A stretch of 64,000 nucleotides of DNA, taken from assembly GCA_037074705.1 (NCBI GenBank), contig CM073591.1, positions 131,261,032 to 131,325,031 on the forward strand. The letters run 5' to 3'. This stretch comes from Zhengitettix transpicula (taxonomy: Eukaryota; Arthropoda; Insecta; Orthoptera; Tetrigidae). The notes under the pieces are model-generated. The model was not told the DNA's origin. It did no database searches and was given only the letters and a program-made list of their open reading frames with translations. Both the position numbers and the translations under genes were made by a program. Below, piece by piece: positions 47,131 through 61,000 of this stretch (within the stretch, counting starts at the first letter, position 1; each line of letters starts with the position of its first letter).

Positions 47131-49217
47131 GTCGAGTGACGGAGGTCTCAGAAAAGAAAGAACGTTACCGACGTTTCTAACAGCAAAAACGTCAGGCTAT
47201 AAACACCTCTTATGACCCCAAAGAGACTGTTATCTGTACCAGTGTCGGCTCATGAGTTTTTTTAAGTGCTACATAACCCCAAGCAACAGTTTCTCGCTGA
47301 TAAACATGTAAAACAATACTACAGTGATAGTGTTACCAATAATCTGACCCGACCGTAAACTGATAGATTTCTAATTGCGTCTTCATAGTTTCCAATAATG
47401 TCTAAGATTTAAGAGTGGAATAACTTAGCACCAAACAGACACGCATTTATAACACGAAAGTATTTTTTCTCCGTACATATTTTAAAATAAGTTAATTTTT
47501 GGAACGAGTTACGTGGCAGTTTTATAAGCCCGGTCGTTCAGTTTATTTTCGCTCTATGATGTCTGTTAATGATTTTTTTCCTTTAAAATAACCTTTATTT
47601 GTAATATTTTAAAAAATATTACGTAAAATGTGCGAATACTATTATTGTTTTTATAAATTATTACTTTAAAATTATATTTTTAATTTCTGAATGGTGGTGC
47701 TAACGAGACTGCTATCGTGTACTACAGGCGAGAGTAGAGCACACAGTTGGCCAGTTGGTTGCATTAGCGGGAGCGAGTGTACCACAAAGAGGGGTCAGTT
47801 TAAAGTCTTCGATATCGGAACAGAAATCCGCAATGATAAAACACAGTTAATAAGGAAGGTTATTAAAATTAAGAAAAAATTATTCCTCCTAAAATAATTT
47901 GGGCACATATGCACCGACCGCTACTGATCTGGACTATCTGAGTCTGAATGATAAGCGCGTTCAAGTCGTTTGGAGTCTAAGCGTAATGAAAACAGTTTGT
48001 CAAATATAAATCTCAACTTTGAACGCGCTTTTTAATTAAATGTACATTACTCGATTTATTGTATTTGCCAGATGAAAAAAATCGAATGTTCTTCGTTCAG
48101 TATTATTCACACTCAACTTGGCAACCTGTTGGTACAGTTGCATCCATAGCTCGTATAGGTTTTACTAACGTAATGTTATACGATACCTCTGATTAATGTT
48201 AGAGACGATATCTTACAGTTTTCGTTCCAGAAAACTTCGCCGCTGGGCGCTGTAATGGAATCGAAGCATTTTCCGTTCACTACATTGAACATGTTATTTT
48301 TCTCTTCCACAATTTTCGATGATTTTCTGAGGTAAGATTTTTCAGTGGGATTGCACTACTCTCAAAACGTGTAATTTGGGGACATCTTGCCTTTCCAATA
48401 TTCACGGTTTGTCGAGTGTGCAGTGATACATGTTATGTTATTTATGTAGTCACGGTTCCTCGATAGTATGTTGGTTTTGAGTTTGCTTCTTTATACGGTT
48501 TTCTGATAAGAAATGTATAATTTTCAAGATGCTTCAATTTTAACAGGAAATGTCTTATGATCAATGTTACTGGGCTATTAGAACATTCTTAAAATTACGC
48601 TAAGTCAAACGAAACATAACTGATTACATTCGAAGCAGATAAGGGTTGCTCCTATGATTGAATGGAACATTGTAGATCTCTTTATGAGCCGTAGGAATCC
48701 TAACGTGTCCCTGCTTCTCAACTTAGAAATAATATAAGTCTACTCTTAATCAACGGTGAATATTATGAGCACAGAACCAGAAACGGATTAGTTCTTCAGT
48801 CAGATAAGCACCGTCTTCACCATTACGAGATAGTAGCCATCGTTGCAGATTAAAACTGGATACAATCTATCGGAACATATAAAAAATTTGAACAATTTTA
48901 ACCAGTACACCAAAGTCTGTTAAACGTTTCTGCTACAAAGCACTGTTACTCGATACCTGAATTTATTAATCAATCTGAAACTAGTTAAAGTCTATTTTCT
49001 TGCAATACAGTTGAATCAGTGTTGAATATACTAGATATTATTATCGCCTGTGTTTTCTTTTTTTTCATAAAATTGTCAAACATCCGTTGACGAGAACTGC
49101 TGCGGACTTCCAAATGAGTCCGGATTAAAATGAAAGCGAAGTTCAGTGTTAATTATGAAGTTCAATGTATTTTACAAACCTTATCATTTTACATGAAATT
49201 TTCATTTCAATACTTAC
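47131..49217. other. Intron, nothing recognised
   Basis: AT-rich; no feature seen. Confidence 0.45.
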
Positions 49218-49400
49218 TAGTATACGTTATTTAATTTATCATTTATTAATTTTGATTTGTTTTATTATATGAGCAGTTTGTAGTATTTTTTTTATATTTC
49301 TCTTTCATGTATTTATATATTGTTATTTTTTTTACTTGTTCTATTTCCTCAGCGGATAACTGACGTATACATGAAATAAATCTAAAATCTAAATCATGTT
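49218..49400 (+). mobile_element. Probable LINE 3' end
   Basis: A T-rich 3'-UTR-like stretch ending ATGAAATAAATCTAAAATCTAAATC. Short tandem AAATCTA-type ends rather than poly(A) are typical of CR1/L2-like LINEs. No coding part is attached. Confidence 0.4.
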
Positions 49401-50185
49401 TAACAAATTTCAGATATGATAGGCACGTGTCTCTCAGATCAATATTGGCCCGCGAAGTATCTCAGTCATCAATGAATTACATACTGAATGCAGTCCTTGC
49501 TTATTTCTTCATGAGCACCAACCGACGGGACATACCTCATTTTTTGTTTTGTTGCAAGAGGTCGTACTTTAAACAATAAAACCAAAGCAAAATGAAATCG
49601 AGAGAAAAGTGGAGGTTTCAGGGAAGAAAAAATTATGACAGTCAAGGACGTGTAACAAAAGGGAGACGAGATAAGTGAAGCACACAAAACAGAGACGATG
49701 TGTCCTGCGGGTAGCAAGAACGCAGGAGCCAGGAGGAATGAGAGAATACGCGAGCCTGTTCCTTGCTGTACGGGCAGGAAGCGGATGCTGTTAACTCAGG
49801 CAATGCTTTGAATCGCTTAAACTGTAAACTTATGTTTTCGCTTTGTAAATGAACCGAGGAAGTACGTCGTACAAGGTCTTTCAAAAATAAAACGCGTTTA
49901 CTCTTTCTAAGAGACCTTAGTACATTTCTGGACCAGCCAATAAATTGCATTTTACCGTAATTCTTGAAGACAACATTTTTAATCAAATCAGATGTTTTGT
50001 TGGTTTCGAAACATACTTATGCCAACTCATTTTTACAATATCATCAATCACAATTGTCTCTCTTCGCATGTTCAAATTGCCGCTATACCGCTTTTTTACG
50101 TAGTTTTTAGAGAAACTTACATCGTCGAGGTAATATTCTAAATAGGTTGTCCTGTATTAATAAATTACTCGGTAGCACCACAAAA
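49401..50185. other. Intron, nothing recognised
   Basis: No supported feature; a 114-codon minus frame (49642-49986) has no family resemblance. Confidence 0.45.
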
Positions 50186-50400
50186 AATCCCTAAAAGAGC
50201 AGTCCCTTCTCCGTGGAGTGTATAATTAATGCCAATTAACGCAGCAGCCCTGCGCACGATAATGAAACGACCTTCCAGGTTGTCCTATATTCCGGCGACC
50301 TTGGCTCCATTGAAGGCATCATCTCCTGCCCTGGAAAGACGCCTGATTGACGCCTCTCATTTCTGCATTATTCATTTATTCGTGAACATATCATTCACTT
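50186..50400. promoter_or_regulatory. Candidate regulatory block with homeodomain sites
   Basis: TAATTA (50223-50228) and CAATTAAC (50233-50240) lie 4 bp apart, followed by GC-richer unique sequence and CTGATTGACG at about 50343, a Pbx/Exd-Meis-like core. Composition and motif evidence only. Confidence 0.35.
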
Positions 50401-52900
50401 AGAATGTGATTCAAAGCATGCACATTACACTACGAAAGGATACAATTATGGCCTAGAAAATAAGTGTTTATGAATATGATATGGTTAAAATCTTTGCAAG
50501 CACATGTTTACTTTTAGCCAAGATTAGTTCATTACTAAGTAAAAGTATAGATGCACTCAAACGCTAGATCACTAATTAATCAATTGATCCTACAAAAAAA
50601 AACAGACCCGGCCCCGGTTCGACCTAAAAATACTTTCCGGTACTTTGTAAACAACACAGGAAAAGGAAACAGTGCGTGATATTCTTCAATATCAACAATT
50701 TATTTACGAATATTCAACCAATATGAAGATTTATTTTCTGTGCATAGACGAAATAGCAGGAATCAATTAAATAGAAGATATACTTAAAACTTCGATCTTA
50801 GCAGAATGGCGTGGGTCATCTTTCTGCGTCTACATTTCTAGTTTAATAGAACCAATATCAACAGCCAAGAATTCATGAATATTCGTGCGTTAGTCAATCG
50901 AATTCCCAGTAACTGAAGAAGCCTTACTATTTATAAATTAGTTATCTGCGTTATCAGTGTTTGGCATCGAATACACCCAACCAACCTTCGTACCATCAAT
51001 AATGGTTATGATTTTTATTCAATAGATATCAAGGATCCTCTAAGACACAATCAGTGTAAATATTTAAAGCTTTGTTAAACATTGTCCTTTTGTCTCAATA
51101 GAGCACTTTCCAGCCACTGAATAAAGTAAACTTTTACATCTCACGATGAATCAAATTAAAATATAAATACAAGGAAAATGTTTGAATTTAAATAAAAAAA
51201 CTTTATTCATCAACTTATTTTATAGTCTCAATCAGGAAATAATACAGCTACGGATTAATCAGTGAGCTATAGGAAACGGGCGGTTTATATAAGAATATCA
51301 TTTTATTTAATACATGAATAAGGAGCGTCAGATATAGACGAATGATTTTTCTTAAGCACCAATAAAAGAAAATCATCCAAAGATCGATGGATTCTTTCTG
51401 AAATTTATTAAGCGTTACTAGGAAATATAAGAATGGAAGTCAAATAATTTATGTGAGAAAAATTACATGATCATCTGAAAGTCAGAATTGTCGACAGTCA
51501 AACAAATTATTATAAGTCGGCATTTAAATATCTAAAAATAGTTTATGGAAATAGCCATATCAGTAATCACATTTTCTGTATATGCCGAAAATGCTGTAAT
51601 TAACTAGGATGTAACCTACAAATTTTTAGTATTCGTCTTCTAGGGATGACTATTATTTACATGATACTATTTCACAGAACGATTTAATTGCGATAGCCGA
51701 GAGTTACGTAATGGCAGCACCTGGTGCACATGGTCTCCGAGAGCATAACGGAAGGCGAGAGAACAACTCGAGGCCGAGGCGGGCGATTAAGAGCTGGTAA
51801 CACCATTAGCATTATTCATGGAGGAGCCACTGAATCCCGAACCGTTACGCAACCAGGACGTCGCCGCAAATTCCCTGTTCTCCTTAAAGGCAAGGCGTTT
51901 TCCATAGCCGAGATTACCAAATCAAATACAAAACCTCTTATGTTGCCGAATAACAGAAAAAAATCTCTACGTCTTAGTATTCAAAGTGTAGTCAAAATAA
52001 ACTGATTCTCAAGTGTCACTGAATACAGGACATTTTCTATACAGGACAGAAGAGAAAAGAAGGAAAACAATCGATGCAGGAAGTAGTGTCACGCCGTTAT
52101 TAAATCGTAAATAATTAATTAAGCTGGTGTTTTTTCTTAGTTTTTAACAAAATTCATGATCTGATTTGATTAATTTGGTGATATTCGCAAAAAACAGTTT
52201 TGAGGTGCATTAAACCGACAATATGGAGTATCACTGTGATCTGATGGAACTGCAAAAGGTTAAAATCAAAGAATTTATTGTACTCTTAAGACTCCTTATT
52301 AAAAGATAGATATATCAGTAAAAGGTTACAATTGCCAAAAAAAAGATTTTACCTACCATATTTACAAACAATTGACCTTAATATAGATGAGAAGAAACAA
52401 TTATATAAGCGATACGCTTAACATCGGACAAATCATCCGGACGAGTAAAATTTAAAATCCTGTAGTAATTTTTCGATAATGTTTAATTTAACAATGAAGC
52501 TCGAAATCACATATACAAAATTTCACGCACCCAAAATATTGTAACTGGAATCTTTTTTTAAAAAAACGGTAATTTACAAAATATATGAAAAGTCTTTGGA
52601 TTGATTGCATTTTTCAACGTGGCACTCATTTGGTTGTTTCAGCATTTCCTGAATAATTTCACACTTAATTGTATTAAATTTCGAAATGTTCAGAAACAGA
52701 CAGAAAACGACATGCAGTGTATATTGGCAAATTGACGTCAGTAATAAAGGCGTCGTGCAAAATTTGAGAACATTTACAGTATTCGCAATATATTTTCACT
52801 ATAATTTGGGAATATGAAGTACGAATTAATTGATGGCATTTTTGTGATTTTAAATTTCAAGAAAAATATACGAACGTAATCAACTCAGAGGAGAGTGCGT
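50401..52900. other. Intron, nothing recognised
   Basis: AT-rich; a GC-richer patch at 51700-51890 has no identifiable content. Confidence 0.45.
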
Positions 52901-53225
52901 AATGTACGGCTGACTTGAAAAGTGTTCGATTTGCTACCGTGTAAAGCGACTGCGCAATCTTACTCTTTGATGTCAAAAAATAAAACTGTGTCGTCTATCC
53001 AGGAATGCCGCATCCAGAAAGACTGCTTTCTCTGAGCAGCACTCGATTAAAATAGCTGCCGGACTCGCCGACGATGCGTATCACGGGCAGGCTCCGCCAT
53101 CTTGGACGTGGTGCCAGGAGCCACGCAATCTATACACACTTAGCCGCATACTCGGATGCAGCGAATCGGAATAGTTTAAGGACGCACGTGAAAAGGAAGG
53201 TACCACGAGCATTTAGCGCATACTA
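52901..53225. promoter_or_regulatory. Candidate regulatory block
   Basis: Unique, GC-richer stretch with CTTTGATGT (TCF-like core CTTTGAT) at about 52965 and a YY1-like GCCATCTTGG at about 53096. Low certainty. Confidence 0.25.
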
Positions 53226-53439
53226 GAAGAACAAAAATGTCTTAGTTTAAATAAATAATACAGATATTTCATACAATCTTCCAAGATTTATTTTTGTATT
53301 TCTGTAAATAGATATCGATTTAGTGTTTGTATAAATCAATTATAATATTTTACTATTTTACATTATTATTACTTGAAAAGATTTTGTTTATTATAATTAT
53401 GTACACTTTGATATTATCAAAACGAGACCGCAAAAAAAC

Positions 53440-53890
53440 CGACATAGGGAAATTCTTTTTTTTCATTTTTAGGGCAACAGGCTACATGAGGGTGATCCAC
53501 ATTGGGCAACTCCCCTTTAATAGCATAGGAAGGGATGTGAAAGGGTAGAGGAAGGTATAAACAGGTTTAAGAATAATATAAATAAATTAGTGAAATGTAT
53601 TTTTATTATATAACATATTATATCGGTTTATCTCTATATTTTTCTTTAGTGAAGTGAAGTGTGGACAAATTTTCAAGACAAATTTCCAAGGCTCATTTTA
53701 TTATTATTATTAATTTTATTTCTTCTTCCAATTTTTATTTATTTATTTGATATACTTGTGTTTATATATTTGAGTTGAACTGCCACCGGTAACGATAGTA
53801 TACATATTATTGTAAGTGGTTACAGGGAATAATATGTATTATCCCAGAAATTGTGTGTTTAGCATGAAGGCTTGATAAATATGAAACAAA
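53440..53890 (+). mobile_element. LINE 3' end (CR1/L2/Jockey-like C-terminus and 3' UTR)
   Basis: The plus frame at about 53490-53575 reads GQLPFNSIGRDVKG, two stops, then TGLRII. This corresponds to the conserved C-terminal end of LINE ORF2 (WN.LP....R......FK..L). About 310 bp of 3'-UTR-like AT-rich sequence follows, ending with ATGAAACAAAAATACAAAAT. A second copy of the same region starts at 63962. Confidence 0.6.
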
Positions 53891-54600
53891 AATACAAAAT
53901 ATTTTTCGGTGTAATGTCTAAACAGCAATGAATAAATTAAATAAGTATATGATGTTTTGATTATTGTTATCATTTATATACGAAAAAATTGGTACATCGA
54001 TGCAATGAGACAACCTTCAACGGAAGGAAGAAAACTAAATAATTTTCTATTAGTGTTCTTTACTGATTCCTTCAGATAATACATTAAAATAAGACGAATA
54101 AAAAAATGGAATACAGAGATAAATTGGAAGATGTATTTTAAAAGAATGTTAGTTTTCATGGGAAATTAAGTCTCATAAAAAATTATATCTGAGGTATGTA
54201 TAACAAATAATAGAATAAAAAGGTTTCATAGGTAAAACACGAATAAATAACGTTGTAAAGGCATGTAACATGACATGAACTTAGAAAAAATACCAAGTGA
54301 TACATATTGAGTGGGCCTTGTTGAAGAGTGAATCCATCAGTTAATATTTTAAGAACGGGATCGTGCTATGCGACACTATTCAATAATTCTTATTTTAGTG
54401 ATCGCTTTTAAGAAATAATGGGAGCTAGTTGATGGACGTCGTACCAGCATTGTGCAGTCAATTTTTAAGAAACCTAGGAGGGAATTGAAAGCAGGAGCAG
54501 TGTACAATAAGTCTAAATATGTTCACTGGTGTCACGGTTCCTTTCCTAAAACACAAGCTTAAAATCAAGGGAAAGTAAAAGGACTGTAATAGTCAGAATG
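53891..54600. other. Intron, nothing recognised
   Basis: AT-rich; no feature seen. Confidence 0.5.
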
Positions 54601-54606
54601 AATTTT

Positions 54607-54710
54607 TTATGGGACCTGTAAACAAATAAATGATTTATTTTCTCTTGTATTTTATTATAATGTAATGGATGTGGTTAAGGAATTAGGTTTCTAGTTTAAA
54701 GTAAGTGCCC
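54607..54710 (+). repeat. Left arm of a distant inverted repeat (about 105 bp)
   Basis: Matches 55945-56050 in inverted orientation at roughly 85-90% identity. Shared landmarks are TTATGGGAC, TGATTTATTTTCTCTTGTAT, ATAATGTAATGGATGTGGT and TAGTTTAAAGTAAGTGCCC. The arms are 1.2 kb apart. They could be two insertions of one interspersed repeat or the ends of a single element. Confidence 0.85.
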
Positions 54711-55130
54711 AGTAAGCTTCCGAGTAGATTATTTTTATTACATAATTCTTCCACAATTAAATAGCGTATGTGAAACGTATAGTGTTGAATATAAAGGATG
54801 AAAGGTATGTTCACTAAAATGTGGTTTAACCTATTAAGAGTGTGACAGATCACGAGTCATATAGTTTGAATAATATATAAAACATATAAGGAAAATCTGA
54901 CGCATTCCAGGAAGATGGACGACCAGAGTTCTGAAGTGGAACCAATGAGATTACATCCCAGCTACATGATCATGGACAGCGGAAACTGGATGAAAAAATG
55001 AAATTTTTATTTATATAATTACGATTAACAGTTCGACAATATTAAAAGTGTTAACAAAGGAATCTGTGCTCTCAAAAGTAGTTTGACAACAATTATGATA
55101 ATCTTCCGTCCATTTACGCAGTGGGAGAGG
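54711..55130. other. Interior of the inverted repeat, nothing recognised
   Basis: AT-rich sequence without an open frame that would suggest a transposase. Confidence 0.5.
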
Positions 55131-55540
55131 TGCATGTATTCCTGTGGTTTACATTTCTTCGTTAACATGTCTAGCTGTTAATGGACATGTAACAGGCGAG
55201 TAATAACCTCTGGAGGCTTATTAATATTTCCGCAAAGCAGCCTCCCCGCGGTCGTTGTCAACGGAGGCAATTGATTGTGTGCGACAACCCTTGGCCGCGT
55301 TTTTCCTTGAAGAGAGCGACCGCGCGCCCTCCAGCGCATTAATCACGCGGACGGCCGGCCGACCCCTGACTAATTAATCTGTGGCAATTATTGTGTCTTG
55401 CGTGAGGCCATTGTGCTGCGTGTTTGTGTAAATATGTCGTCGCCGGGTGTCACTCAGCATTACGATTTCATGAGCGCCGGGGAGGACGCGCCCGTGATAA
55501 CGAGTCGAGCGTAACAGGTTTAGCAACTTCGCCAGACAGC
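55131..55540. promoter_or_regulatory. Strongest candidate Lim1 enhancer: GC-rich with homeodomain cluster
   Basis: Sharp GC-rich island (55230-55520) carrying CAATTGATTG (55268-55277), CATTAATC (55338-55345), TAATTAATC (55371-55379) and CAATTATTG (55385-55393). Four homeodomain-type sites in 126 bp, in unique sequence, between the two inverted arms at 54607 and 55945. A 125-codon frame through it has no family resemblance. Confidence 0.42.
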
Positions 55541-55944
55541 AACTTGCATCGACACTTAAATTGCTCTATGATGAATTATGGTGAATTTCATGCTAATAGA
55601 ATCGAGGCTTTAGGGACTGGATGCGTTAGAGGCGCACCGTTCTGCGACGCAAATCCTAAACCAGCTTCACGCGGGGACACCAGTACTTCCACTGTACAGA
55701 GACAGACTCATTTAATAAGGTTCTATAAAATAAAAAGCGAAAAGACTGTTTGTCATGCACAACTTTCTAAGCGTCTTTCACAATATGCACACGCTACCTA
55801 ACATGAGTGGATGTAATTCTTATTGTTCCATAGTCAGAATAAAAAAAAACAGCGAGTTATATTTCTCTTGAGGAAAGTCTAGAATTTTAATGTGTGATCG
55901 TCATCCAAGTATTCAGCTTTCCATGATTCTCAAAATAAATATCT
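55541..55944. other. Intron, nothing recognised
   Basis: No supported feature. Confidence 0.5.
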
Positions 55945-56050
55945 GGGCACTTACTTTAAACTAGAAGCATAATTCCTTCACCACATCCATTACATTATAA
56001 CAAAATACAAGAGAAAATAAATCACTTATTTGTTGTATAAAGTCCCATAA
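55945..56050 (-). repeat. Right arm of a distant inverted repeat (about 105 bp)
   Basis: Reverse-complement partner of 54607-54710. The homology seems to stop at the GGGAC end on the outer side and at GTGCCC on the inner side. Confidence 0.85.
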
Positions 56051-57030
56051 GTATGGGAACATTAAATTCAAATATTGTTTTAAAGTATTTCCTTCGATGT
56101 TACTAACGTAATTTTAATAACACCTTTAAGACTTATTTATAATCAAGCGACTAGATTCAAACTATGATATTATTACTATGGAACACAAACAAATATTGGA
56201 AAAGCACATTTGAAGGTACGACATCGAGATTTAATATCGATGACATATATTTTTTGAATCCTTCAACACTAACTTGTCAGAAGTAGGTGATAACAGACGG
56301 GGTAAGAATTTCGTGGAAACGATGTAGGTGACAACGTATCTAAAGAATAATGAACCGACGTGCCGTTCAGTAAGCAATATGAGTTAGTTTCAGAGCTTAA
56401 TCACGAAGAAAGCAGAGAGAACCTATTGCTGGGGCATATGAAAGTAAACCAACAGCTGTAGTACATTCGTACTCTTTCCCTGAAATGATGCGCCACACAG
56501 GTTTTCTTCCAATATACGAAAGGTCGGAATTATCATTATTCCAGTATTACATAATTGCTCCAAAATTCTGTTCCAGAGTGCTCAAATAAGACAACAGAAC
56601 ATTTATTTTCAATCCGAAGAACTTGTCCTCCTTCGTATTTACGTTCTGCTAGGCAAAATAATACTTGTTTTGTACACCTAAGCCATTTCCGTCCCCTACG
56701 TAATATTGGACATATAAAACTCTTAAAGGCAACTTTCATAAAAACCATTGCAAATGCCGTTTACATTTGGTGATAGTATGACTCCAAGTTATTTTAATGA
56801 TGGAAAAAGGGGTATCGTCAATAGAACAGTTTCTTAAATCCACACGTTCCACAATGGTGGGCTCAAGTCTAGAACGACATATTACAGCTTCTCTTCTAAA
56901 TCGTCTGCAATTTACATACTTCCTATACCGTATAAATCTTAAAGTCGCAAAAAATTACTGATTTTATACATACATTATGACTTGAAGGCAATTATGCACT
57001 AATTAGGAATATTTAACCTCATTAAAGTAT
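56051..57030. other. Intron, nothing recognised
   Basis: AT-rich; overlapping frames of about 70 codons on both strands at 56536-56773 show no family resemblance. Confidence 0.45.
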
Positions 57031-57330
57031 TTCCTAAGACGTATGTGGTCCTGCTGGTCAACACTCGTCTCGGCGCTTTACTCCCGGACCGGATTTCACC
57101 ACAACTTGCCCAATTTGCAAGAGAATGGAGGCTCGCTGCTTCACGAACTGCCGGCACAAATGATGTGGATTTAGCAGGAGCCCTCGATTATCTACGCCAT
57201 CGTCTGCACGGCATTGAGAACAGGCGCTCCAATAAACTGGCTCCTTGACCTCCCAGAAAACTTCAGCGAAACGCCCAGCTTCAATTTTGGATAACTGGTA
57301 AAGAGCCACCTATTTTATATCAGTAGCATC
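57031..57330. promoter_or_regulatory. GC-richer candidate regulatory block
   Basis: Unique GC-rich stretch with open frames on both strands (67 and 83 codons) that resemble nothing known. Evidence is compositional. Confidence 0.25.
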
Positions 57331-58230
57331 GACCCCCTCACCTGGAAGGCTTCCGGTTATAAATATGTTATAATTTCTCAAAGATAATTCGTAAGCTACT
57401 GGATTTATGGGTAATTATCTCGATACGGGATAAACGCATAATATAAAACTTTACTAAAATTAATCAGATTCAAGAACTGAGATAAAGATTCAATTGATTA
57501 AAGTGAATGAAACATGCACAAGCTGATATTCTCGTCCGAAGACCTGCTTCTTCTCTTATCACATTTAAACGTTGCTTCCGCTCGTCTTTTAGGCACAAGA
57601 TGACCCGAATAATTTATTATTAGTGCTTATGGTATGACACTGTAACCATATTTTTTTACTGACGTCTAAAATGTTTGACAGAATTAATACGGAAGTAAGG
57701 AAATTCATCCCGATCCTATCTTATCAACTTTATTAACTCTTTCCTGGTCAGTCTTGACACAGTAAAATAATACTAGTATATTAAATAAACATGTTCGAGA
57801 GTGAGATAAGGAGAAAGTAAGTATGAAGTTCATAAAATTGAGCGCCTGTTGTTTACAAATTTTAAAGAACTACATAATGAATTAGGTACGTTAGAGAAAC
57901 CTGTACCTGATATTTAGAAGAAAAAAAAATTGTACGAACGCTAAATACTTGTATATTATTTTAATTACGACACCAGCTTGCCGCTCCAAAAAAATTGTTC
58001 GCAGTATATAGGGCCTATTGTCTTCCGATCCATGCCAGGCTGTGGTAAACATTTCGGTTTGCTTTAGTGCTCCTAAATTTAAACGGGGTTCTTTCAACCA
58101 AAATGATGTATTACAGTCCAGTACGACTCAGGGTTCCGACAATGTTCGGTAAAGACTACAGCTTCAGTCATGTTAGAATCCATATTACATTTTGAGGTCG
58201 ATGGCCTACTCAAAATCGATAGCGTGAGAG
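57331..58230. other. Intron, nothing recognised
   Basis: AT-rich; no feature seen. Confidence 0.5.
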
Positions 58231-58540
58231 TAGCCACAATAAGAGAGTTACAGCCTTTGTCCGAAATTCACCGACGTGCCGGGGTCCAGCCAAATCTCGC
58301 AGACAGGCCGTAACCCTCGGGAACATAATGAGCTTCTCGTTCTTAACGAGCGCATTGGCTAAATTAAAGCAGGCACCCATTAAAGCAGTAATCCGTCTAG
58401 TCTGCCACGTCTGATTGTTCTCGGCAGATGGACGGATGCTATTAATTGCTCCCTAAATCTGCATCGCACCACTCTTAACCGCTGTTGTAACTCGAAACTG
58501 GTAGCGTAGAGAACGTCTCCTTGGGTATAAGGCTATAAAA
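58231..58540. promoter_or_regulatory. Candidate regulatory block with TAATCC and ATTAATTG
   Basis: TAATCC (58389-58394, Otx/Bicoid-type) and ATTAATTG (58441-58448, homeodomain core) lie in a GC-richer unique stretch. Confidence 0.35.
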
Positions 58541-60390
58541 TCCGCAAAAATAAACTTAACAACGCCTGCTGGAGCACTGCACACACACACTCACACACAA
58601 AAAAAATAGAAATATGGAGCGTACAAGCAATTAACGAGATGGGAAAGAGTCCTGCTACGAGCATAATGGGGTTGAGCTAAGATTTTGTAGACACAGTTCA
58701 TTAAGGGCAGCAGCTTGTCCCAAACTTCTATTAGCGCCTTCTCGTAAAACAAAACTGACTTCCAAAGTTGGAGCGTTCTGTTTTTACACGTTCGAAGAAT
58801 TCTACTGTTGCTGCATGTTCCACAAATCATTCAGGGTACTCGGATACCGTTCGGTAAATAGCGTTTGTTTCCAGAATTTCGTTGAATGCTCAAGATAATA
58901 AGGACTCGTGTGTAATATAAAAGTAATTATTTTCAGTAAGCTTTAAGTATCTCAAAATATTGTTTGCTAAAACGAATGTTACGATACAACAGCCACAATA
59001 CTGAAATGAAATGACTCGTTGCCTCACACTGCCACTCCGTAATTGAAGGTCTAGGTTAACGACCCTACTGTACTTCACTCTGATTGATTGTAAATATCGT
59101 TAGCCATTTTTCTAACCTATTGTTTTTAAGAAAGGTAATAAAGAATCCCTAGTTTAATATTGTACAATTGGACGCATGCAAAACGAACAGGTGGATGGTT
59201 GGCATGACGCATTTGCATCGATCATTTTTCCTCTTTAGCGCGCGCGCGTCAATGACTTGTCAAAATATTGAACCCGTACTGATGTTATATTCTTAAGCAC
59301 TGTAATTTAAATTAAGAAATTAACAATGAGTGCACTTGAAATTCTGTTACCCTCATGTTGCAGCAATAATTTGTACTTAGTCCATTAAAACTTTTCAACT
59401 AATCCACTATACAAGCCTCTATAGTTTTTGAACAACACAGAAACATAAAACAAAAATGAAGTGGCCTAATAGATAGAGTAAGACATATTCATTTGTAAAT
59501 GTAACTATGAGAAAATATAATACATAAATAGAATTATATATTAAAGACAAGAAGGGTTTGTGTTCCGTGTGAACGGTTCTAAAATGGTTCTGTAATTGAT
59601 AGATCCGTACCCGGAGTTTTTTTAGCATCAAAAAAGAGTGTATTAGGTAACTGACAGACCAGAACGTTATTGCAATGGCTTGGTCTGGGACAACAGAATT
59701 CCAGTTGAAATCTCCATCGTCGTTACCATTCTACTTCAAGAAAATAATCCGTAATTCGTATAAGAGACATTGTAAAGTCTCATATTGCGTTATTTTTATC
59801 TTTTATTTAATTTCTAAACAAAATATGTTCGCGGCCTGCACTCGTACACTCGATATAGGTCATTCCGGAACAAGATTATATTCCTAATCTTTATGCTAAT
59901 ATTGGATCTCTTACTCAGTGGGAAAACACTCAACAACGAATTCAGTACTATTACATTATTTATTAGATATAGCAGGCACGCAGAAGCTCCGTTATGGTTA
60001 ATGTGGAATATATATTAATAAATATCGTCACAATGAATAAGAAAGATAGCCAGTTCAAACAAACAAAAAGGGTAAAAACTTTCTTATTCATTATTTTTAA
60101 TCAGACCTAAAAATTTTTCATTTTAAATATCATCACATCTTGAAAGAATTTTCGTGGACAATTGTTTCGCTACAATGCTAATGAAGTATGTGTAATGATT
60201 TTACCGTTTCATTGTCTATAATAGAGGTGAAAGAAGGAATTTCACGTTTCGATCTGGCTTGAATACGAACAAACTTTCTTTCACTTCAATAAATTGGATT
60301 TTTCCTCATTCTCTGTTCTAATACAGCCAATAGAATGCCCCATATCATATTTCGAAATTAAATAAATTAAGGAGCGATTAAAATACTATT
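58541..60390. other. Intron, mostly featureless
   Basis: A CA-type run sits at about 58581-58600, an exact POU octamer ATTTGCAT at 59211-59218 and a GC alternating run at about 59238-59249. No gene or repeat element recognised. Confidence 0.5.
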
Positions 60391-60445
60391 CAGCAAAACG
60401 ACGTTTCTGTATATTTTCGTACCTTCATCAGGTTGTTTATATTAT
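60391..60445 (-). repeat. Hammerhead-like module with canonical CTGATGA box
   Basis: The minus strand reads CTGATGA-17 nt-GAAAC at 60403-60431, followed by GTCG. This is the only copy whose first box is the canonical hammerhead CUGAUGA. GTA and TAC can pair between the boxes. It lacks the GTGTGGTATTT flank of the main subfamily. Confidence 0.6.
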
Positions 60446-61000
60446 GTTTCTACGGTAACAGAATTTTTTTATCATAAGTGGTGTAAAAATTTTAATGGTC
60501 TGTTAAAATGGTCGTAAATTTATTTAATTAACTTATTAATACAAAACGGTAAAATATTATCTTAAACAATTGTCTAAATGCCATTGTTGACAATAACCTT
60601 CAAAAGGTGAATAAGTCTTTTCAATAGATGTGATGTTGAAGCTTCTACAAACATGCTAAGCACCGATCTCGCAAGAACAGGTACATCCATTAAATTTTAA
60701 ATTTTTAAAGGTAATAAATGTATAAGTATGTTTGTTTCATAATTAACGACAGTAATAAACAAGCCGATTATCGTGAATTATTTGTTTTTACCATTTTTAA
60801 CTTTTATGCAACGAATATTATCGTGAGCAGATTTTGTGAAGGTATGATTTAATGAGTATTGTTTTCATTTAACAAGTACAGTATTACTGTATAAATACAG
60901 AAAATATTTGTGGCTCTATGCGAGTCAGTTTGGGGTCTTCACATTGATCAAATTAACTGTTCCGCATAAATTGGACCCATACAATAGGCCGCACTTAACG
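60446..61000. other. Intron, nothing recognised
   Basis: AT-rich; no feature seen. Confidence 0.5.
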
